Counted from the stretch's first letter, positions 39,701 through 52,424 are shown. The stretch is DNA of 64,000 nucleotides from Geosiphon pyriformis (GCA_016748015.1 JAAOMT010000379.1:296042-360041); one strand, 5' to 3'. Made by a program: numbers and translations. Notes: generated by a model from the letters alone, not told the origin.

Positions 39701-39951
39701 TGGAAAGGGTCAGGTAAAAAAAAAACTTGATTAACATAATGTGAGGAAAATTTTAATTACAACCTGTTAAGCCTTCGTTCTAAGCCTATTGATGACTCAT
39801 AATATAAAAAAGAGAGAAATTCTTTTACCTTATCAATTTGAATCGTTGAAGGGAATCTTTTCGTTTAAAAGAATACTTTTGTTTTTGAATATTTGAAAAT
39901 AATCTATTCTATAAGTAACATCCTTCTCAACTTTATGTAAAAGATAGAAAA
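36728..39951. other. Intergenic region with decayed coding debris
   Basis: The first 750 bases contain no gene and should include the CE4 promoter. The middle (37480-38910) is GC-richer debris described separately. The rest is AT-rich and featureless. Confidence 0.45.
37480..38910. pseudogene. Degenerate coding debris, family not recognised
   Basis: This island is less AT-rich than its flanks and shows protein-like stretches that switch strand and frame. On the minus strand 37660-37850 reads about 65 codons without a stop, including 'FTLDGSWIVQENNQFC'. On the plus strand 37840-37975 reads 'GEKSKGKAPAVCTKREKMM', and 38326-38556 is open for 76 codons including 'HFGPFKSLDITILTT'. Several stops and frame changes intervene. 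I cannot assign a family; the pattern fits a composite of decayed transposon or gene fragments. Confidence 0.3.
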
Positions 39952-41279
39952 ATGATTATCAAAAAAATATTTATTGTGATATGGGCACAATTAAACCTCC
40001 TTATTTCTTTCGCATCACTATTGGCATTGTTCTTGACGCTTCCGAGTCGCTTGCCGGAAATTCCTGAACGAGAACCCGCCCGCTTAACTGGCTATCTACC
40101 ATGGCATTCACATATAAAAGGTGAATATTTTTTGAAGGAATATCTTTTTAAGAATAAAATATTTATCCAATTCCTTTATTGTCAAATTTCAGGGTTTAAA
40201 AATGAAGTTGGAGATACTATACACCTCTACGTAGGATCTATCATCGGGATTACAGCTCATTTTGCAATATATTGGGCCTTCTTCTATAAACCTCCGAAGA
40301 ACACAATCTCTAATTTCCAAAGCAGTATTGGTTCAACTCCAGCAACCATGTTCAACAAATTAATTGCAATTTATTGTTTAATAAGCTTTTATGCAGTTTT
40401 ATTGAGCTTTTTTATTGATGTTTCGAAGCTTTGGTCACCTTTTGGTACCGGACATAATTCGGCAGAAGTTATGATTCTTATATTGTTGGCAGATGGCGGA
40501 ATTATCAAAAGCAATACTTTTTGGTTTATAACTTTTGCCTATTCATTTACTACTGCCACTTTAAGTGCTATCCTTCCATGGCCAAAAGATGGATTGTTTT
40601 TTAAATTCCAAGGCAAGAATTGATCAAAAAATTGAAGAATGATATATTTACTTTTACGTTTTTACTAACCTTTTTGTTGAATTCAACATTCAGGTCTAAT
40701 TTTTGATTGGATGCTGGTTTTCACGTTTACCCGTTTACTCCGCAAGACTTATAGCAAACAAAAAAAAATGGGCAAATCACGCTTACCACTTAATAGCGAC
40801 TTTAAAGAAGAAGAGGTTTCAAAGGGTGTGGTTCATAAAACAACTACAGTACCTCTAACAACTATCACCCATCCAAGACAGTTGTGGCTTTTGGTAATTG
40901 CTTCCATCTTTCATATAGGTGGCAATTTATTGGTCACGCTCTTTAATACAGATGGATGGGCGTAAGTTTCCAATTATCTTTTATTACTCTTTCCAAATTT
41001 TTAAAAAGGGGATAAAACTAATTTTTTATCTTTAGATACTATACTCTTACATTAACTTACGGCATCACTTTTTCACTATATGCATTTTATATTTATCTTG
41101 AAACACATGCTCATGACGAGACCAAGGAAAAAATTTTTTTCATGCCAAAAACTCCAACTTGGCAACTTACTACGCTATATATTTGGTCAACATTTCTTTC
41201 ACTCTTATTTATTCGTATTGCTACTTATGGATTTGAACGTATCGTTATAAAGGATACTATATTGGGAAGTATAATTTAG
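39952..41279 (+). CDS. Polytopic membrane protein, family not recognised
   Basis: Four exons (39952-40120, 40193-40612, 40694-40961, 41036-41279) give 366 residues. There are about eight hydrophobic segments: one at the N-terminus (10-30), three between about 64 and 150, two between 165 and 215, and two or three after residue 260. A hydrophilic loop (about 225-255) separates the halves. Two features stand out. Intron 1 is 72 nt with no stop, so it would be read through as coding by a simple ORF caller. Intron 2 has a GC donor (CAAG|GCAAGA) and an ordinary AG acceptor; removing it fuses '..FKFQ' to 'GLIFDWMLVF' in frame. No GT alternative keeps the frame open. No transport, catalytic or binding motif is recognisable. 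Confidence 0.65.
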
Positions 41280-43383
41280 TGGAGAGTATTTAAGTTTTTT
41301 CGGTTTTAATCTGATACCTGTAAATGGAAAACTGTAACTAAGAATATTTTAGATACAATACGTGACTTATTCATAATTTTGCGCTAAATTATTTTTATTA
41401 AAAAATCGCGAAAAACCCAATTTCAGGCCTTTCTGAGACAGTGGCCCGACTTTTTTATCCATTTTTTTTTTCATAAATTTGCAAGTCAAAAAAAAATTGT
41501 CGCCATTTTACCAGCCGAAAATAGGCGATGTAATACTTCCAAATTTATATTATAAATTTATGTTCTTTAACTTCAATTGTGTCGTGAAATAATCCCTTTA
41601 TTTGGTTGGAGTTCGCTGATTGGTATGAATCAGGTTTCAAAAACCATTGTCACGTAAATAGGTTACTTTCACCTCAATTCAATATTTGATTAAATTTTAT
41701 ATTTACAAGGCCCAAAGATGTATTCTAGAGCAACTATTATCGATTAACCAATCTCTTTATTAACAATTCTCGACCTAATCCCTTATGAGATGCTTCAACT
41801 ATCTAGAATTTGATACACTAAAAGATCAACAGTCATCGAGGTATTGTTTACTGACGAATAGTTTTCTGGTTAATGTTATTCCATCTGCACTTCTGTCCTT
41901 CGAGATTAAAACGTTATTTTTTTTCAATTTAATTTTAAACGACCATAATATACTTTTTTTCAATTCGTTCCTTTCGATTATTAGCTTAAGAATGGCTTTT
42001 TTTAATGAGCGAGAAAATAACTTGAACAACGTGTTTTTTTGGCAAGTTGCTATGGTTTACTTATATTTTTGATCATAATAAATACAAAAATTCACTTCTT
42101 TTCATTCTTATTCAGATGTAAAAAAAAAAAAGATAACCAAACAATAGAAAAAACTTTTTATTTTAATTATGTTTTATATTAATATACTAATATTTTATTA
42201 AACAGAAAAATTATCATGAAATTGAAAAAAAAAAACAATTTTTTTGGCTTATGTATATAGTCTTAAACTTTCTCTTAAAAAAGTAGATATTTTTAAATAA
42301 AAAATTGGAATTCATTCTTTAGGATTTGAGCCATTTTTTGAAAATCTTTACAGCCGCACTCTTATCCCTAAAAAATAAGTTTTTATTTCATTGATCATAT
42401 GGCTAAAAGTTTTAAGCCTTCTATTTGTGAAAGTAGAAATTGTCTGACTGATCTCTTCTTTTCAAAAAAAAAATTTCAACTAAAATTAGTCAATGGTTAC
42501 TCATACAAAAAAAAAGATTTCTAAGTAGCCAAAATTGATCTTGATTTAACTTTAAATGGGAGAACTCAAATTACCATAAGCCCATTACCTTAGCCAACAA
42601 GATAATACCGCCTGCTCTTCATTTCCTTTTACATGTATCTTGAGGTTTAAAAAACATCTCAATTTTGAGGAACACAATCTAAATTGATTGCAACTTAGAG
42701 TATATACATGTAACATGAATAGCCCGAATTAATGAACCACCTGACATGGTCATATTCTGAAATTAAAAACTAGTGAAGAGTTATGTAAGATTCAAAGAAA
42801 ATTTTTTTCCTTTGAAACAGTTTCTAAAAAACAAATATTTTAATAAAATACAATTATTCCAGTCAACGTGTAAATTTTTTGGCAAAATATCGGTTTCCTT
42901 TTCATCAAAATTTTGACTAACACAAAAATCATATGATTTCCTCCAAGTTTTTTTTTATATACATAATATAACTTCTCTTTGTCTTCTATTTCTATTTTTT
43001 AAAGTTTATTCTTGCTGTTAGGGATCTCGTTGAATTAATAGTAAGGCTCAACAATAAATTACAACGGTAAAGTTGCTTTATTTAGGAAATATTTAATTAA
43101 TATTGAAAATATTTTTTTGGGACAATTTCTTTGACCTTAAAAGTTGCTTTCCTAAACAAAACAATTATTTCTTTTCTTCTTTTTTAACCAATCATTAAAT
43201 TAATGTAAAATATGTTAAATTTTAGGTAAGAACTCTATCGTTAAAGATCAAAAATCACAATATATTTATATTTTTTTTATTCTTGCAAATATTTTCAACT
43301 TTCAAAATGACCATCAAATATCCAAAATGAATTTAAATTTGGCTGGATGCGTCTTCTACGGGGAAACTTTTGGTTAAATCCAA
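41280..43383. other. Intergenic region, no supportable gene
   Basis: The frame at 41785-42072 (95 codons) and its antisense counterpart are low-complexity and show no motif. The convergent 3' ends of the membrane protein and LipC flank this stretch. Confidence 0.5.
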
Positions 43384-44845
43384 TTATACACTAGATAATG
43401 GATAAAAATTTTCACAATTCCCAAAAGTGGTTCCAAAGTAAGGCCCAAAATGTGCTAATGCACTTTCACTAACTGTTGCCAAGTTACAGTTCTAAAAATT
43501 TCTAAAGTTAATTAACCCATTCTGTAAGTCTCAAAATTTCGAATGTTTTTGTATACCATATTTTCTCCAAAAGCATTCGAATCCTTTGAAAAATAACCAG
43601 GACACTCGTAAAGCGCAAAAGATTTAGGGTCAATGGGATTTGGTTTTGTTGCACAATTGCAATCATCATCACTGATCCAATACTCTCGCTCATAATGCCA
43701 GTATCGTCTTCCGTTTGAAGATGTTTTGGGATAATGAGGTACAAAGTCATTCCTGTTAGTCACTCGATACACATTAATTTTTGTTCGCAAAGAATTTATC
43801 AGTTTTGCAAATTTATCATTTCCTGCTCTTGGCTGTCCAAACGTCACGACCGTAATATACAGGTGTCGACCTGGTATCTTCTTATAAAAATCTTCTTGTA
43901 GAAAGTGCAAAAATATTCCGATATAGAGGGCATAAACTAAAAATTTTAAAATCATATGTTAACAGTTAAGAAAATTTCGAAAAATTTTTGCAATAGAAGC
44001 TTACCTCCCCCAATTCCATGCCCTGTTAAATTTATTTTGATTTTGTCATCTTTAATTTTCTTACTGTATTCAACTATTTTTTCTGATACTCTAGCAAATG
44101 GACCTTTAACTGATGCAAAAACCTTTGCCCAATTTGCATCCACTAACCAATCTTTAGCAATAAGAATAGGTTTACGAAATTCTGATTTTCTTCGGTCCCA
44201 CTGTTTTTTATTGAATTCTGGACCTTTATTGATTCAAGTGCAAGGACAAATGAATAAGAATTTAAAAATATTAATGAAGAATGAATAAATTTAAAGAAAA
44301 GACATGCCTCGAAAGTACCCCAAGATTTCCATATTCTCCTCTAAAATAATATCACCTTTAATTAAAAAGATTATGTTTAGATATCGATCCAACCCATGCA
44401 ATATAAGTGATGATTAATTTATTAAGAACAAACTCTCTTGCCTATTATTTTTTTTTGCCCTGACCCAATCTTATCCATTTTTTGACAATACGGAATATTA
44501 GCTAGACGTGCCATTTTTTGAAAAAAGGTTAAGGTTTCAGAATTATTAACTAAAATCTTTGATGGTGACTTTTTCGCGTAACTGCCGAATCCTCGAGTTG
44601 CCCGGGTCTCTAATCTATTGGCATGAATGTCTGAATAAAACCTTTTCAAATTAAAATGTCCGCTTCCTAAAACCACAATAAAATTTTGGTAAATTTCTTA
44701 AATTTTATTTATTACTCTTCGAGTGCATACTTTGCGTCGTTAAGGAGGGTAAAATTTTCCCGTAATAAATTTCAAGTGTATTCGAGGTCGTGGCAATTAA
44801 GATAAAAAAGTAAATGCATTTTTTGAATTTCGAAAAAGCCTTCAT
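43384..44845 (-). CDS. LipC: class 3 lipase-like protein lacking the nucleophile serine
   Basis: Six exons (44845-44731, 44666-44442, 44355-44308, 44223-44005, 43936-43557, 43491-43384) join in frame to 364 residues. A signal peptide-like hydrophobic segment opens the protein. The family hallmark 'FFQKMARLANIPYC' follows near residue 95, and 'LGYFRG' marks the strand before the lid region. The nucleophile elbow reads GHGIGG (197-202), so Gly199 replaces the catalytic Ser. Downstream, 'VTFGQPRAGN', the acid block 'RNDFVPHYP' and the His block 'YWHYEREYWI' are well preserved, as is the C-terminal 'HFGPYFG'. The fold is therefore probably intact but ester hydrolysis by the usual mechanism is not expected. 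Introns 2 and 3 appear to use GC donors. No frame disruption is seen, which argues for a maintained, non-catalytic protein rather than a relic. Confidence 0.8.
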
Positions 44846-47800
44846 TTCTTGTATTCTTGCCTTGAATGGCGAATGAGAATAAATAATCTTAAAAGATTTA
44901 TTTTTTCTACAAATATTATGGTTCACTTCATTTCCTGGTTTGAAAAATAAACTTCGTTTTAGTAAAGATATTCAGATTGAAAACAGATTAAGTTTTATTT
45001 GAAAATACAATAAAAATTATATTTCCATAAGGGTGTAGTAAATAACCTGCTGTTCAGACAATCATTGCAAGTCTGAGTAATTTACTATCAATCCATGATT
45101 TATTTACCTTAGGCCTAATTAAAACTTTTGATGCATAAGATAATTGTTCAACGCTTCAAGAAAGTTCCACATGAAAATTGGAAAAATAAACGAGAGCTTT
45201 TTTAATTGAAGATTATCTGATAAAAGGTTTCCGGATCTCAATTTTCTATTGAATTTAATTGATCGAATAAAACTGATAGATGTTTGCGAATAAAAATTAA
45301 TTTTTTGTATTTTATTACTGTAAATCTCTAACCCAAATGGGAGAGTTGCTTATATTTGAGTATAATATCATTTTTATACGCATATAATTTGATCTTTTTT
45401 TTGCCTACTATTTATCTTAGTGGTGTTTATCAGTGATTATTGTTGTGTCATTAGGAATTATTATTGGTTTCTTACTTTTGAGGATGTTTTAAATTAATTT
45501 CACAAAATAATTCAAAGTGAATTAAACTTGGCCCTAAATAATTTGGAAAATAAATTAATTTTAAAAAAATTAATAATTAGTATTAATTTAAAGCGAAAGA
45601 AAATAGATTTCAAAAGTAATTTTAGTTTTTGTTGATTGTATTTATTTCAAATTTTAATTAATAATAAAGATTTTATGCTAATTTTGGTTCTAATAACAAT
45701 ATTATGGCAATCATAACAGCATTACAATAATCTTGTAATTTATTAAAATATTATTAGATAATCATTTTTTTAAAATTAAAAATTCTTTAAGGTTGTTCTT
45801 AGTTAAATTTAATGAATTATAGTACTAATGTTAATGCTAATTATTTTTAATTTAGTGATATTCTTTTTTGTTGTTAAAAAATATAATTTACATAATTTTG
45901 TTTTATTTTTTTGAAAATAAAGATATATCGATAATATATTGCACATTTTTTACATAATTTTTTGAAAATTCACATTTTTTTTGTTAAATAGCAAAATATT
46001 AAAAACAGTGTTAATTAGATTTTTAAAGTTAAATATTTAATTTTGAATGAATTTTTTTATACTTTATTTATTTCAATTATTTACTAATCACCAATATTAC
46101 TAATATTATATATTTAACAAACTTATTTATTGACTTAATCATTAATCTAATTATTTATTAGTTATTTAATCTATTTTATTAAGTATATTAATAAAAAATT
46201 TTAAAGCTATAAAAAGTTTTATTTATCATTTAATTTATTTTCAGATTAAAATTAATCATTATTTTTTATTTCCATTTTTTTAAAATTTTTGTTTGGTAAA
46301 ATTAGCTTAAAAGTTAAAAAAAGATATTTTTGTAATTGCTTGAATAAATAACTATTGAAAATAGTTAATATTTGTTATAAAATTTTGAGACAACAATTAA
46401 AACATAAAATTACAAAATTTGTGTTATCTTTTGTTAACAATTTTTACTTCAAAAAAATTACAACTGTAATTTTAAGACTGTTCACATTAATTGAATTGCT
46501 TATATATTCAATCTGTTTTTTTGATAAGATATTTTATTAATTCTCTAATTTTTGTTTTGTTACTTTAATTTGTAATAATATTATACAAATATTAAAAATT
46601 CCAAACTCAAAAGAAAAGTCATTTCTTATCAATATATTGTTTACAATTTTTTTGTAAAATGTAAAACTATTTTTTGAAATTTATCGAAATAAAAATTTTA
46701 CATTATGATATATAATTGAATTTATAACAAATAATTAAAATTATTTTATATATTTTAATTAATTAATATGTTAATTATATAATTGGTTAATTTTACAATA
46801 ATATTTTAATAAATTACTTTTGATTGAATAATATTACAAATTTTGAAATTATTATAACTGTTTACAATTACAATTAAATAATCTGTAATATTTACAATGT
46901 TTTTATAATTATATTGTTTTTATTATTTATAACTATTTACAATTATTAAAAGTATATAAATAAAATTTACTAAAGCTATAGAAAATTATTTACCCAGCAA
47001 AAATTAATTTAATTATCTAAATATTAGTAATTCAATTCAGTTTTATCAAATTGGTAAAATCATTCTTAAAATAAACAATTATTATTGAAAACCAACTTTT
47101 ATTCTCTTATTAAATTTTAGTAATATTGATAGAAACATATAATTACAATAGCTATATTATTTTTTATTAATAATATAAACTATTATTCAATCTTTAAATA
47201 TTTTTGAAAAAATTAATAATCATGGTTTTTATAAAATTAATTATATTAAATAAATTACCTATTTATATAATTTGCTTTTTAAATTAAAAAAATCTTTAAT
47301 TATTTGTATTGCTATACAATAAATATTTTTTTTACTATTTATTAGTATATTATTTCAATCTGTAATAATAATATTTATATAATTAACAATAAAAAATTTA
47401 CTAAAATTTATTATATTTTAATAATTATATTTAAAATTAATTTGGTAATAAATAAAAAAAATTGTTTTTTTGTCTTTAATTTATTTACTAATATTGTTTA
47501 AAATAAATAAACAAAATTTTGTTATTATTTTTAATTTAACAAATTATTAAATATTTTGGCAAAATTTTTAATATTAAATAGTTTAGAATATTATATAATT
47601 TTATTATTATTTGGTTATTAATAAATTATTAATATAGAAATTAAAATAAATAATTGCCATAAACAAATTATTTTAATTGCATAATAATATAATAAAAATA
47701 TATAATAATAATATTTTAAACATTATTTGTATTGTAATATTAATTATTAAAATAAAATTTTAATCAAAATATAATTAAAGCTAAAAATTAATTATGTTAT

Positions 47801-48299
47801 TCCTTGTAAAAAAAAAAAAAAAAAAAACAAATTTATAAAATAATTAAATTTACAAATAATATTTAAAATTTTAATCAATAATTTAAGTAGCCAATAGGAA
47901 TTAAATTAAATATTTATTATTTTTGTTTACATAATAAATAAAAAAAGATGTTGTTTTCTAGATTTTTGTGAATTTAATATTGATTAAACTTAGTTAATTA
48001 ATAATTAAATTGGCCAACAATAAATAAAAATAGATTAATTTAAACAAAAACTGATTAAAATTTGTTTAAAATTACTCAAACAATATAGATTTTAAATTGT
48101 AGTAATACAATATAGTACACCAAAGTTACACAAATATTATAATAAAATAAATAAATAAATAAGTAATTTAAACTTTTATAAAATTATACAGTTTATTATT
48201 TAATATATTAATAATTAATAATTGCAATTGAAAGATTGATAGAAGTTAAAATTTTCAAAAAGAAAATCCTTCAAAAACTTCTATCATGAAAAATCGGAA
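44846..48299. other. AT desert
   Basis: From about 45500 to 48230 the sequence is almost entirely A and T with no gene, no GC-containing motif and only short homopolymers, including A tracts at 47808-47826. The 600 bases before it presumably hold the LipC promoter. Confidence 0.7.
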
Positions 48300-49650
48300 T
48301 CAGAAAAACTCAAAAACAACTTTGGTACAACCTTCTAGTTTATTATCAAAAATATTATAAGCCTTGGGAGCATCCGCGAGCGGCAGGCGATGTGAAATTA
48401 TTTTTTCAACATCATACTTTTTCGATTGTAATAAGGGGATGGTTTTTTCGATAACATTTCGGACTGGACAGCGGCCAGATTTATAGGTTAGATTTTTATC
48501 ATAACCACTTGATGTAAAAAGAAGTTAGAAATATTCCCCAGATAATTATATTCAAGATTTTCAGAATAGAAAATTAACCTTTTGGGACTAAATGGGAATG
48601 TAGGACTATTATGAACTCCAACGCTTGATATAACTCCGGCGGGCCTCAACAGATCAAACGCAAACTGAAGAGCTGGATTATTCCCAACAACCTGTTAAGA
48701 AAAGAGCAAAAATATTAGAAATTAATTTCACGATGTTAAATATTTGTAATACAAACCTCTAAAACAACATCTGCACCCCTTTCGTCTGTTTCCTTCCTGA
48801 TAATCTCTAAAATATCATCTTTTTCGAAATTTAAGCATTTGGCTCCCAACTCTTGAGCTAATTTAAGTCGTTCCAAAACACGATCGATGGCAAAAACTTT
48901 TTTTGCACCAAGATGTAAAGCGGCAACAATGCTCATCAATCCAACTGGACCACTTCCTAGAACGATCACTACACTCTCCGCTCTTTCCTTTTCAGATAGG
49001 TGGCCCAGCCCATTTTCTGCACAAAAAAATCCTGTGGATAGCACATCACCGGCAAGTAATGCTTCATTGTTAGTAACATTTTCAGGGACTTTCACTAATG
49101 TTGAGTCTGCTAGCGGGACACGAACGTATTCTGCTTGAGCACCATCGAGACCTTTCTCATTTGAACGCCAACCATACAATTCACCTTTTTCGCAACGGCA
49201 TGTTATCCCTTTTTTACAATAGAAACACTGAAAAAATATCCAAATCAAATTAATGTTTAATTCGGGTTCAATCATTACAATTATTTTCACTGACCTGCCC
49301 ACAAGAGGTGGTAAAAGGCGACACAACTCTATCACCAATATTTAAACTGTTAACTTGATCTCCTTTTTCGTGAACCAAACCAACAAATTCATGCCCCATA
49401 ATTGTTCCCTTGTCTTGACCCTTTTGTATCCCTCGAAAAACTTACGAAAATTGGTATAGTTAATTAATTTATGTTTCGAACTCTGAAAACCAAATCAAAA
49501 ATCATCATGAACTTCAATACCATGTAGATCTGAGCCACATAAGCTACTGACCAGAACTTTAACGATAACATCTGTTGTCTCAATTATTTTCGGGAAGGGG
49601 ACTTCCTTGACTTCTACAGAATATGAGGAATGAAATGTGACTGCTTGCAT
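48300..49650 (-). CDS. Zinc-dependent medium-chain alcohol dehydrogenase
   Basis: Five exons (49650-49521, 49440-49295, 49227-48757, 48691-48579, 48507-48300) give 355 residues. The catalytic-zinc Cys is in 'SLCGSDLH' (about residue 38) and the zinc His in 'MGHEFVG' (about 62). The structural zinc site is a C-x2-C-x2-C-x7-C cluster beginning 'CGQCFYC'. 'GSGPVGLMS' is the Rossmann dinucleotide-binding loop, followed by 'KVFAIDRVLERLKLAQELGA'; the Asp at the end of the second strand favours NAD(H) over NADP(H). It belongs to the fungal MDR group near glutathione-independent formaldehyde dehydrogenases and threonine dehydrogenases; the substrate is not certain. The start Met is the only one upstream of the GroES-like fold. 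A small His-rich protein gene is divergently transcribed from only 250 bases away, so the two may share control elements. Confidence 0.9.
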
Positions 49651-49900
49651 ATTTTTAAAAACTATCTACAAGAAAGGGTGGGAAAGTTAATTCTCCGATT
49701 GATTATCTTATTTTAATTATCAACAATTGATCGGATCATCATGTATGATGCAATGATTAGTTTGATGATGTATTTATTTACTCAATTGTTCAAAAATTGA
49801 GGTCATAGCGCAAGTTAAAGTTGCAACAATTTAAAAAGTACCTTTCTTTTTAATGATCCATTAAGATTGCTTCCTTTTTAAAAAACCCCTTGAAGAAAGA
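49651..49900. promoter_or_regulatory. Short bidirectional promoter region
   Basis: These 250 bases separate the start codons of two divergent genes, so both promoters and 5' untranslated regions must fit here. It contains several CAATTG/CAATTGT and TGATGATG-type short motifs and pyrimidine runs upstream of 49901, but no named element can be assigned. Confidence 0.55.
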
Positions 49901-50413
49901 ATGCCTGGCCCAAAAATTAAAAAAGGCCAAGATATTACAATCGGTCGGTAGATTAGAAGTAATTTTCCTAACGAACTCGCTCCCTTTTTATGGAATTAAA
50001 TGACTATTTTTTTCTCTAGGCCGTGAACCGCACTCAGGCGTTGTATTTCATGCTCATCCCCGTCACGACGATACTCTTCCAGTAGACCTGCCTGAAAAGG
50101 AGGAACATTGGCAAGATAGGGAGCATATTGTGCCTACCCCTGGAGACCCGAAAGGTATATCAGTGCATCATTCGGAAAAAGGTTTTGATACTTTAGTAAG
50201 GGTAGCTTTTTATTTATTACCTTACATCAAATCATAGGCATTGTGGGCCATCTCCAAAAAGATTGGGAAAAAGAACACAGTGCGCATCCTCATGGTAAAA
50301 TCGGTGAAAAAGCCAATGCTCCCGCAAATGAGACCCAACAAATAGGGGCAACTCATAATGAAGCAGAGACTAAAATACATGATCACGATGACAAAGGTGG
50401 AATTAAAAATTAA
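49901..50413 (+). CDS. Small hydrophilic His-rich protein, unknown function
   Basis: Three short exons (49901-49943, 50020-50154, 50238-50413) join in frame to 117 residues. All introns are 76-83 nt with good GT/AG borders. The product has no hydrophobic segment. It is rich in His, Asp, Glu and Lys, with clusters 'FHAHPRHDD', 'EKEHSAHPHG' and 'KIHDHDDKGG', and a central 'HIVPTPGDPKGIVGHLQKDWE'. It is probably intrinsically disordered. His/Asp clusters could bind metal ions, and the composition also resembles hydrophilins that protect against stress; neither is proven. It shares a 250-base divergent promoter with the zinc alcohol dehydrogenase. I do not recognise the family. Confidence 0.7.
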
Positions 50414-50639
50414 TCAATGAAAAATTTTGGTCACCCTTACTTGTATAAAAATTTAGCTCTCACTATATTTTTCAAATGAAGCTGTGAAATCATCCTTTGA
50501 TTGAAATTTTAGGTTTAATTAAAAAATTTTCTGTTTGAAAAAACCTGGATTTTATACATGATTCTGACCGCAGTAAAAGTATGAATGCTTGCATCTAGAA
50601 TTCAGATTTCAAGAAATTGCTTTGAGAAGACTTGTCATT

Positions 50640-51250
50640 TGTATGCATAGTTTTTGCTCAGGTAGATGGCGAAGAGGTCGTCTAACCTCATCTCACAAGT
50701 TTTTGATGGGATTTAGGTCTGGAGATTGTAGGGGACATTTTCCTGTTGGAAAATAATATATTGTGTATTCAAATCAAATTAATTTAAGGTTCTAATTAAA
50801 TCATCTGTAAGTATTTTCTATACCCTTCACCATTCAATATGACAACGATTGTCAATGCCATGGAATGTAAAAAAATCCACATCATAATACCACTCCTACT
50901 GTTAGTTGTATCTGCTGGTTTCTAAGTGGTTCCACAGCCTTCTTCTAATAGTACTTGAATCAGTCAGACTCAAAAAGTAAAAACTCACTCTTGTCAGACC
51001 AGATTGCTTGCCTCCAGTTTTCAATTGTTCAATTTTCATATTTTCGTGCAAAGTTAAGTCGTAGATTTTTAGAGTATTTTTTTAATTTGTGCTTGTAAAC
51101 CATTTCGCCAGGGTCCTCTACAAACAGTATCAAGACTAACATTAATGTTATGGTCGATTTTGAATTTCTACTGCTATTGAAAATTCTTGAGTAGAGATAA
51201 AACGAACGATTTTTCCGGATTTGTATTTACATGTAAAGCTACCACTTTCA
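50640..51250 (-). mobile_element. Decayed Tc1/mariner-type transposase
   Basis: Read on the minus strand, fragments in different frames line up in the order of a Tc1 transposase. A helix-turn-helix linker region with 'KNLRLNFARKYENWTIENW' is followed by 'AIWSDKSEFLLFES' (the WSDE-type block with the first catalytic Asp). About 200 bases further on comes 'PLQSPDLNPIKNL' (the SPDLNPIENLW block with the second Asp), and 'DEVRRPLRHLP' closes it. At least one internal stop replaces the Trp after 'NPIKNL' and several frame shifts break the frame. Terminal inverted repeats were not identified. The element is dead. Confidence 0.85.
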
Positions 51251-52424
51251 TTTTTTAATCTTATTATGGGTAATTACCGTACACTTATTCTTACCTGTTT
51301 TCTATAGAAATACGAGTCATAATTTTTTTATGTAAAAAAATGGTTAATTCATTCTTGAGGACACTCTTTTGTGTTCAATATATTTATTTAATGAAAAATT
51401 TCTTTTTTGTCATAAGTGATAATTGTCTTGTAATAATTAATTACAAAATATGACATCATATTATCAATTTTAGTAATCATGGTCAAAAGTGATACCCTAG
51501 CTTTTTAATAAATTTTCTCGGGTGGTATGGTGACGTTTATGAGTCACTATATATTCATTTTTCACCCCAAAAATAAGTACTGTTGGAGCAATGGTTTCAC
51601 TTTATCTATTTCTTAAACCGCCAGTTGTGATTACATTCGGCAAACTATGAAAATTTTGCAGCTTTTGTTGATTCTAAAAATTAAATTTTATCATGTGACT
51701 TATTCTAACGATATAAGCTTCGTTTCCGTTGGCAAACCTGAGATATCATCAATTGAGAACTGAATTTTTCATTATGTCTCCCCAGACAACAATATTCAAC
51801 TCTTTTCCAGAAGTATAGATATGTACAGTTGGGGAGCACGTATTTCAAGAATCTGATATTGTCTTATATTGTTAGCCGTTAGAATTTCTGAATATAATTT
51901 TTCGCTCTTCACAATTGATAAAAATTGTAACTCGAGGAAAAACCTTATTTTTACCTCATTTGAAGAAATTTTGATAGTTCTCATTTGATGCTTTCAGAAA
52001 AATATAATATTGTTTTTTGGTTTTAAAATTTTTGAGATGCCTTTTAAAATTCGCAAAATTTTTTATCTCTATCAAATATTTTGTGTTACCTGTTCACAAT
52101 TTTTTGATAATTTGCATAGTTAATAGTTTCGACTCTAGTAGGGAACTTAGAAGTTACAAAATCATATTATAGGTGAATTCAATTGAGAAATAAATTTTAA
52201 AATAAAATCAAAGTTAACGAGTTTCTTTATTGTCAGACCTCGAATGAAAATGGATTAAAGCAAATTTAGCTATATAAAAAGTGAAAACTCTTACCTTTTT
52301 ACTTTGAGAGTAAGTTTCGAAAATAAAAAAGATTGGCATGATACAAAATAATTCACATTATTTCCAATTATATTCCAAACTTTTATTGAACACTTTTTAA
52401 TGAAATAAAAGCCAAAAATAATAA

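Noticed and set aside
43956-44288. Plus-strand frame of 110 codons with a hydrophobic segment
   Set aside because: Antisense of LipC exon 4 and its flanking introns; the sense strand encodes the lipase blocks.
48887-49138. Plus-strand frame of 83 codons
   Set aside because: Antisense shadow of the alcohol dehydrogenase exon 3.
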